Position numbers and translations under genes: made by a program. Source: Burkholderia sp. (lineage in GTDB: Bacteria; Pseudomonadota; Gammaproteobacteria; Burkholderiales; Burkholderiaceae). From it: a DNA stretch of 5,680 nucleotides. This document shows positions 3,639 to 5,680 of the stretch, piece after piece. Position 1 is the stretch's first letter, and the number at the start of each line of letters is the position of its first letter. The stretch is from positions 1 to 5,680 of the forward strand of contig NZ_JAHACR010000274.1 in assembly GCF_018375725.1 (NCBI RefSeq), in the 5' to 3' direction. Under the pieces are notes generated by a model that worked only from the letters and a program-made list of their open reading frames with translations, did not search any database and had not been told where the DNA came from.

Positions 3639-5680
3639 TCAGCGCGACGGCACGGCCGCGCCTTGCCGGTTGCGGTCCAGCGCGCGCAGCGTCTCCTTGA
3701 TCGTCGACACGCGGATCGCCAGATCCGGCGTGCGCGTCTCGATCCGCAGCTTGTCCTGGCCCGCGAGCTTGATGTGGCGATGCTTTTGCACCATCTCGAT
3801 GATGCGCATCGGGTCGATCGGCGGATTCGGCACGAACTGCAGGCCGATCGCGGCCTCGCTCGCGTCGATCTTCGTAATCCCGAGCGGCTTCGCGGCGAGG
3901 CGCAGCCGGTGCGTCTCGACAAGCGCGTGCGCCTGCGGCGGCATCTTGCCGAAGCGGTCGATCAGCTCTTCCTGGATGTCGTCGATCGCGTCGCCGTGCT
4001 CGCAGTTCGCGAGGCGCTTGTACAGCGACAGCCGCTCCTGCACATCGACGCAATAGTCGGACGGCAGGATCGCGGGGGCGTGCAGGTTGATCTCCGTCGT
4101 GGCGGCGAGCGGGGCGGTGAGGTCGGGCTCCTGGCCGTTCTTCAGCGCCTTCACCGCGTCGTTGAGCATTTCCGTGTAGAGCTGGAAGCCGATCTCGTGG
4201 ATCTCGCCCGACTGCTTGTCGCCGAGCACTTCGCCGGTGCCGCGGATCTCGAGGTCGTGCATCGCCAGATAGAAGCCGGAACCCAGTTCCTCCATCTGCT
4301 GGATCGCCTCGAGCCGGCGCTGCGCCTGCTTGGTCAGCGACTGCGGATCATGGACCAGCAGGTAGGCATAAGCCTGGTGATGCGAACGGCCGACGCGCCC
4401 GCGCAGCTGGTGCAGCTGCGCTAGGCCGAACTTGTCGGCGCGGTGCATGATGATCGTGTTCGCGCTCGGCACGTCGATGCCGGTCTCGATGATCGTCGTG
4501 CACAGCAGCACGTTGGCACGCTGCGCGACGAAATCGCGCATCACGCGTTCCAGCTCGCGCTCGTGCATCTGGCCGTGCGCCACCACGATGCGCGCCTCGG
4601 GCACGAGCGCCTCGAGCATCGCCTTGCGGTTCTCGATCGTCTCGACCTCGTTGTGCAGGAAGTAGACCTGCCCGCCGCGCTTCAGCTCGCGCAGCATCGC
4701 CTCGCGGATCACGCTGTCGTCCTCGCGGCGCACGAAGGTCTTGATCGCGAGGCGCTTCTGCGGCGCGGTCGCGATCACCGAGAAGTCGCGCAGCCCTTCG
4801 AGCGCCATCCCGAGCGTGCGCGGGATCGGCGTCGCGGTGAGCGTCAGCACGTCGACCTCCGCGCGCAGCGCCTTCAGCGCTTCCTTCTGGCGGACGCCGA
4901 AGCGGTGCTCCTCGTCGATGATCACGAGGCCGAGCCGCTTGAACTGCACATCCGACGACAGCAGCTTGTGCGTGCCGATCACGATATCGACGGTGCCCTC
5001 GTTGATCTGCGCGATCGCCGCGTTGATTTCCTTCGCGGTCTTGAAGCGCGACAGCTCGACGATGCGCACCGGCCAGTCGGCGAAGCGGTCGGCGAAGGTC
5101 TGCGTGTGCTGCTCGGCGAGCAGCGTGGTCGGCGACAGCAGGGCGACCTGCTTGCCGCCCATCACCGCGATGAACGCGGCGCGCAGCGCAACCTCGGTCT
5201 TGCCGAAGCCGACGTCGCCGCAGACGAGGCGGTCCATCGGCTTGCCGCTCGTCATGTCGCCGATCACGGATGCGATCGCGGCGGCCTGGTCGGGCGTTTC
5301 CTCGAAACCGAAGCTTTCCGCGAACTTCACGTAGTCGCGCGGTTCGAGCGCGAACGCGTGGCCTTCGCGGGCCGCGCGGCGCGCATACAGGTTCAGCAGC
5401 TCGGCGGCGGTGTCGCGGATCTGCTGCGCGGCCTTGCGCTTCGCGCGATCCCACTGGCCCGAGCCGAGCGCGTGCAGCGGTGCGCTGTCCGGATCGGCGC
5501 CGCTGTAGCGCGAGATCACATGCAGTTGCGCGACCGGCACGTAGAGCTTGCTGCTGCCCGCGTATTCGAGATGTAGGAACTCGGTCTCGCCCTCGCCGAG
5601 ATCCATCGACTCGAGGCCCATGTAGCGGCCGATGCCGTGCTGCGCGTGGACGACCGGATCGCCGGCCTTCAGCTCGGACA
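3639..5680 (-). CDS. mfd: Transcription-repair coupling factor Mfd, C-terminal part (5' end outside window)
   Basis: Mfd is an ATP-driven DNA translocase that displaces RNA polymerase stalled at DNA lesions and recruits UvrA. The frame is open to the right edge and encodes the last ~679 residues of a protein of about 1150. In order from the right edge: the CarD-like RNA-polymerase-interaction domain (VVHAQHGIGRYMG, EYAGSSKLYVPV), then the RecG-like superfamily 2 translocase with Walker A GDVGFGKT (5196-5219), DEEH (4905-4916), LTLTATPIPRT, ETGIDVPSANT and QLRGRVGR (4386-4409), and finally the regulatory D7 domain (CVDVQERLSLYKRL, EELIDRFGKMP). The N-terminal UvrB-like, UvrA-binding part is outside the window. 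No frameshift or missing motif is seen. The alternative RecG is excluded by the CarD-like and D7 domains. It is followed by its own probable terminator, then argE. Confidence 0.97.
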   Translation of the reverse strand, partial: SELKAGDPVVHAQHGIGRYMGLESMDLGEGETEFLHLEYAGSSKLYVPVAQLHVISRYSGADPDSAPLHALGSGQWDRAKRKAAQQIRDTAAELLNLYARRAAREGHAFALEPRDYVKFAESFGFEETPDQAAAIASVIGDMTSGKPMDRLVCGDVGFGKTEVALRAAFIAVMGGKQVALLSPTTLLAEQHTQTFADRFADWPVRIVELSRFKTAKEINAAIAQINEGTVDIVIGTHKLLSSDVQFKRLGLVIIDEEHRFGVRQKEALKALRAEVDVLTLTATPIPRTLGMALEGLRDFSVIATAPQKRLAIKTFVRREDDSVIREAMLRELKRGGQVYFLHNEVETIENRKAMLEALVPEARIVVAHGQMHERELERVMRDFVAQRANVLLCTTIIETGIDVPSANTIIMHRADKFGLAQLHQLRGRVGRSHHQAYAYLLVHDPQSLTKQAQRRLEAIQQMEELGSGFYLAMHDLEIRGTGEVLGDKQSGEIHEIGFQLYTEMLNDAVKALKNGQEPDLTAPLAATTEINLHAPAILPSDYCVDVQERLSLYKRLANCEHGDAIDDIQEELIDRFGKMPPQAHALVETHRLRLAAKPLGITKIDASEAAIGLQFVPNPPIDPMRIIEMVQKHRHIKLAGQDKLRIETRTPDLAIRVSTIKETLRALDRNRQGAAVPSR

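Noticed and set aside
4443..5576. A 377-codon open frame on the + strand opposite mfd
   Set aside because: Antisense shadow of the Mfd translocase domains; composition dominated by Arg, His, Asp, Val and Leu.

Overview
The window is high-GC DNA, very probably from the chromosome of a betaproteobacterium of the Burkholderia / B. cepacia-complex type. This rests on strong G/C third-position bias in every real gene, the protein sequence style, and core housekeeping genes only; I see no mobile element, phage, CRISPR or tRNA/rRNA gene. The genus is an inference.

Layout, left to right. (1) Bases 1-770, + strand: the 3' end of a class A penicillin-binding protein 1A gene (mrcA/ponA), carrying the KTGT motif of the transpeptidase, closed by a strong intrinsic terminator (808-840). 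(2) Bases 771-1213: a 443-bp gene-free gap between convergent genes, clearly more A/T-rich than its surroundings. It holds an imperfect direct repeat with a period of exactly 130 bp (876-942 and 1006-1072). Each copy carries an IHF-like site followed by DnaA-box-like 9-mers, one of which (932-940) is a perfect DnaA box. A minus-strand hairpin plus T-run in the second copy probably also terminates the neighbouring gene. (3) Bases 1214-2230, minus strand: a PLP-dependent threonine/serine dehydratase-like enzyme without an ACT regulatory domain. (4) Bases 2283-3503, minus strand: argE, acetylornithine deacetylase (M20 metallopeptidase family), with a good Shine-Dalgarno and a candidate promoter. 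(5) Bases 3504-3638: a spacer with the probable mfd terminator. (6) Bases 3639-5680, minus strand: the C-terminal ~679 residues of Mfd, the transcription-repair coupling factor, running off the right edge.

Functional reading. The minus strand reads mfd -> argE -> dehydratase. The terminator after mfd and the -10-like TATGAT after it suggest that argE and the dehydratase form their own two-gene amino-acid metabolism unit (ornithine/arginine synthesis plus a 2-oxo-acid-forming dehydratase), separate from mfd. This unit converges on mrcA. The coding content is ordinary; the part worth a second look is the convergent intergenic region, which resembles in layout (DnaA boxes with IHF sites) the non-origin DnaA-binding loci known from E. 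coli (datA, DARS). That resemblance is inference from motifs alone.
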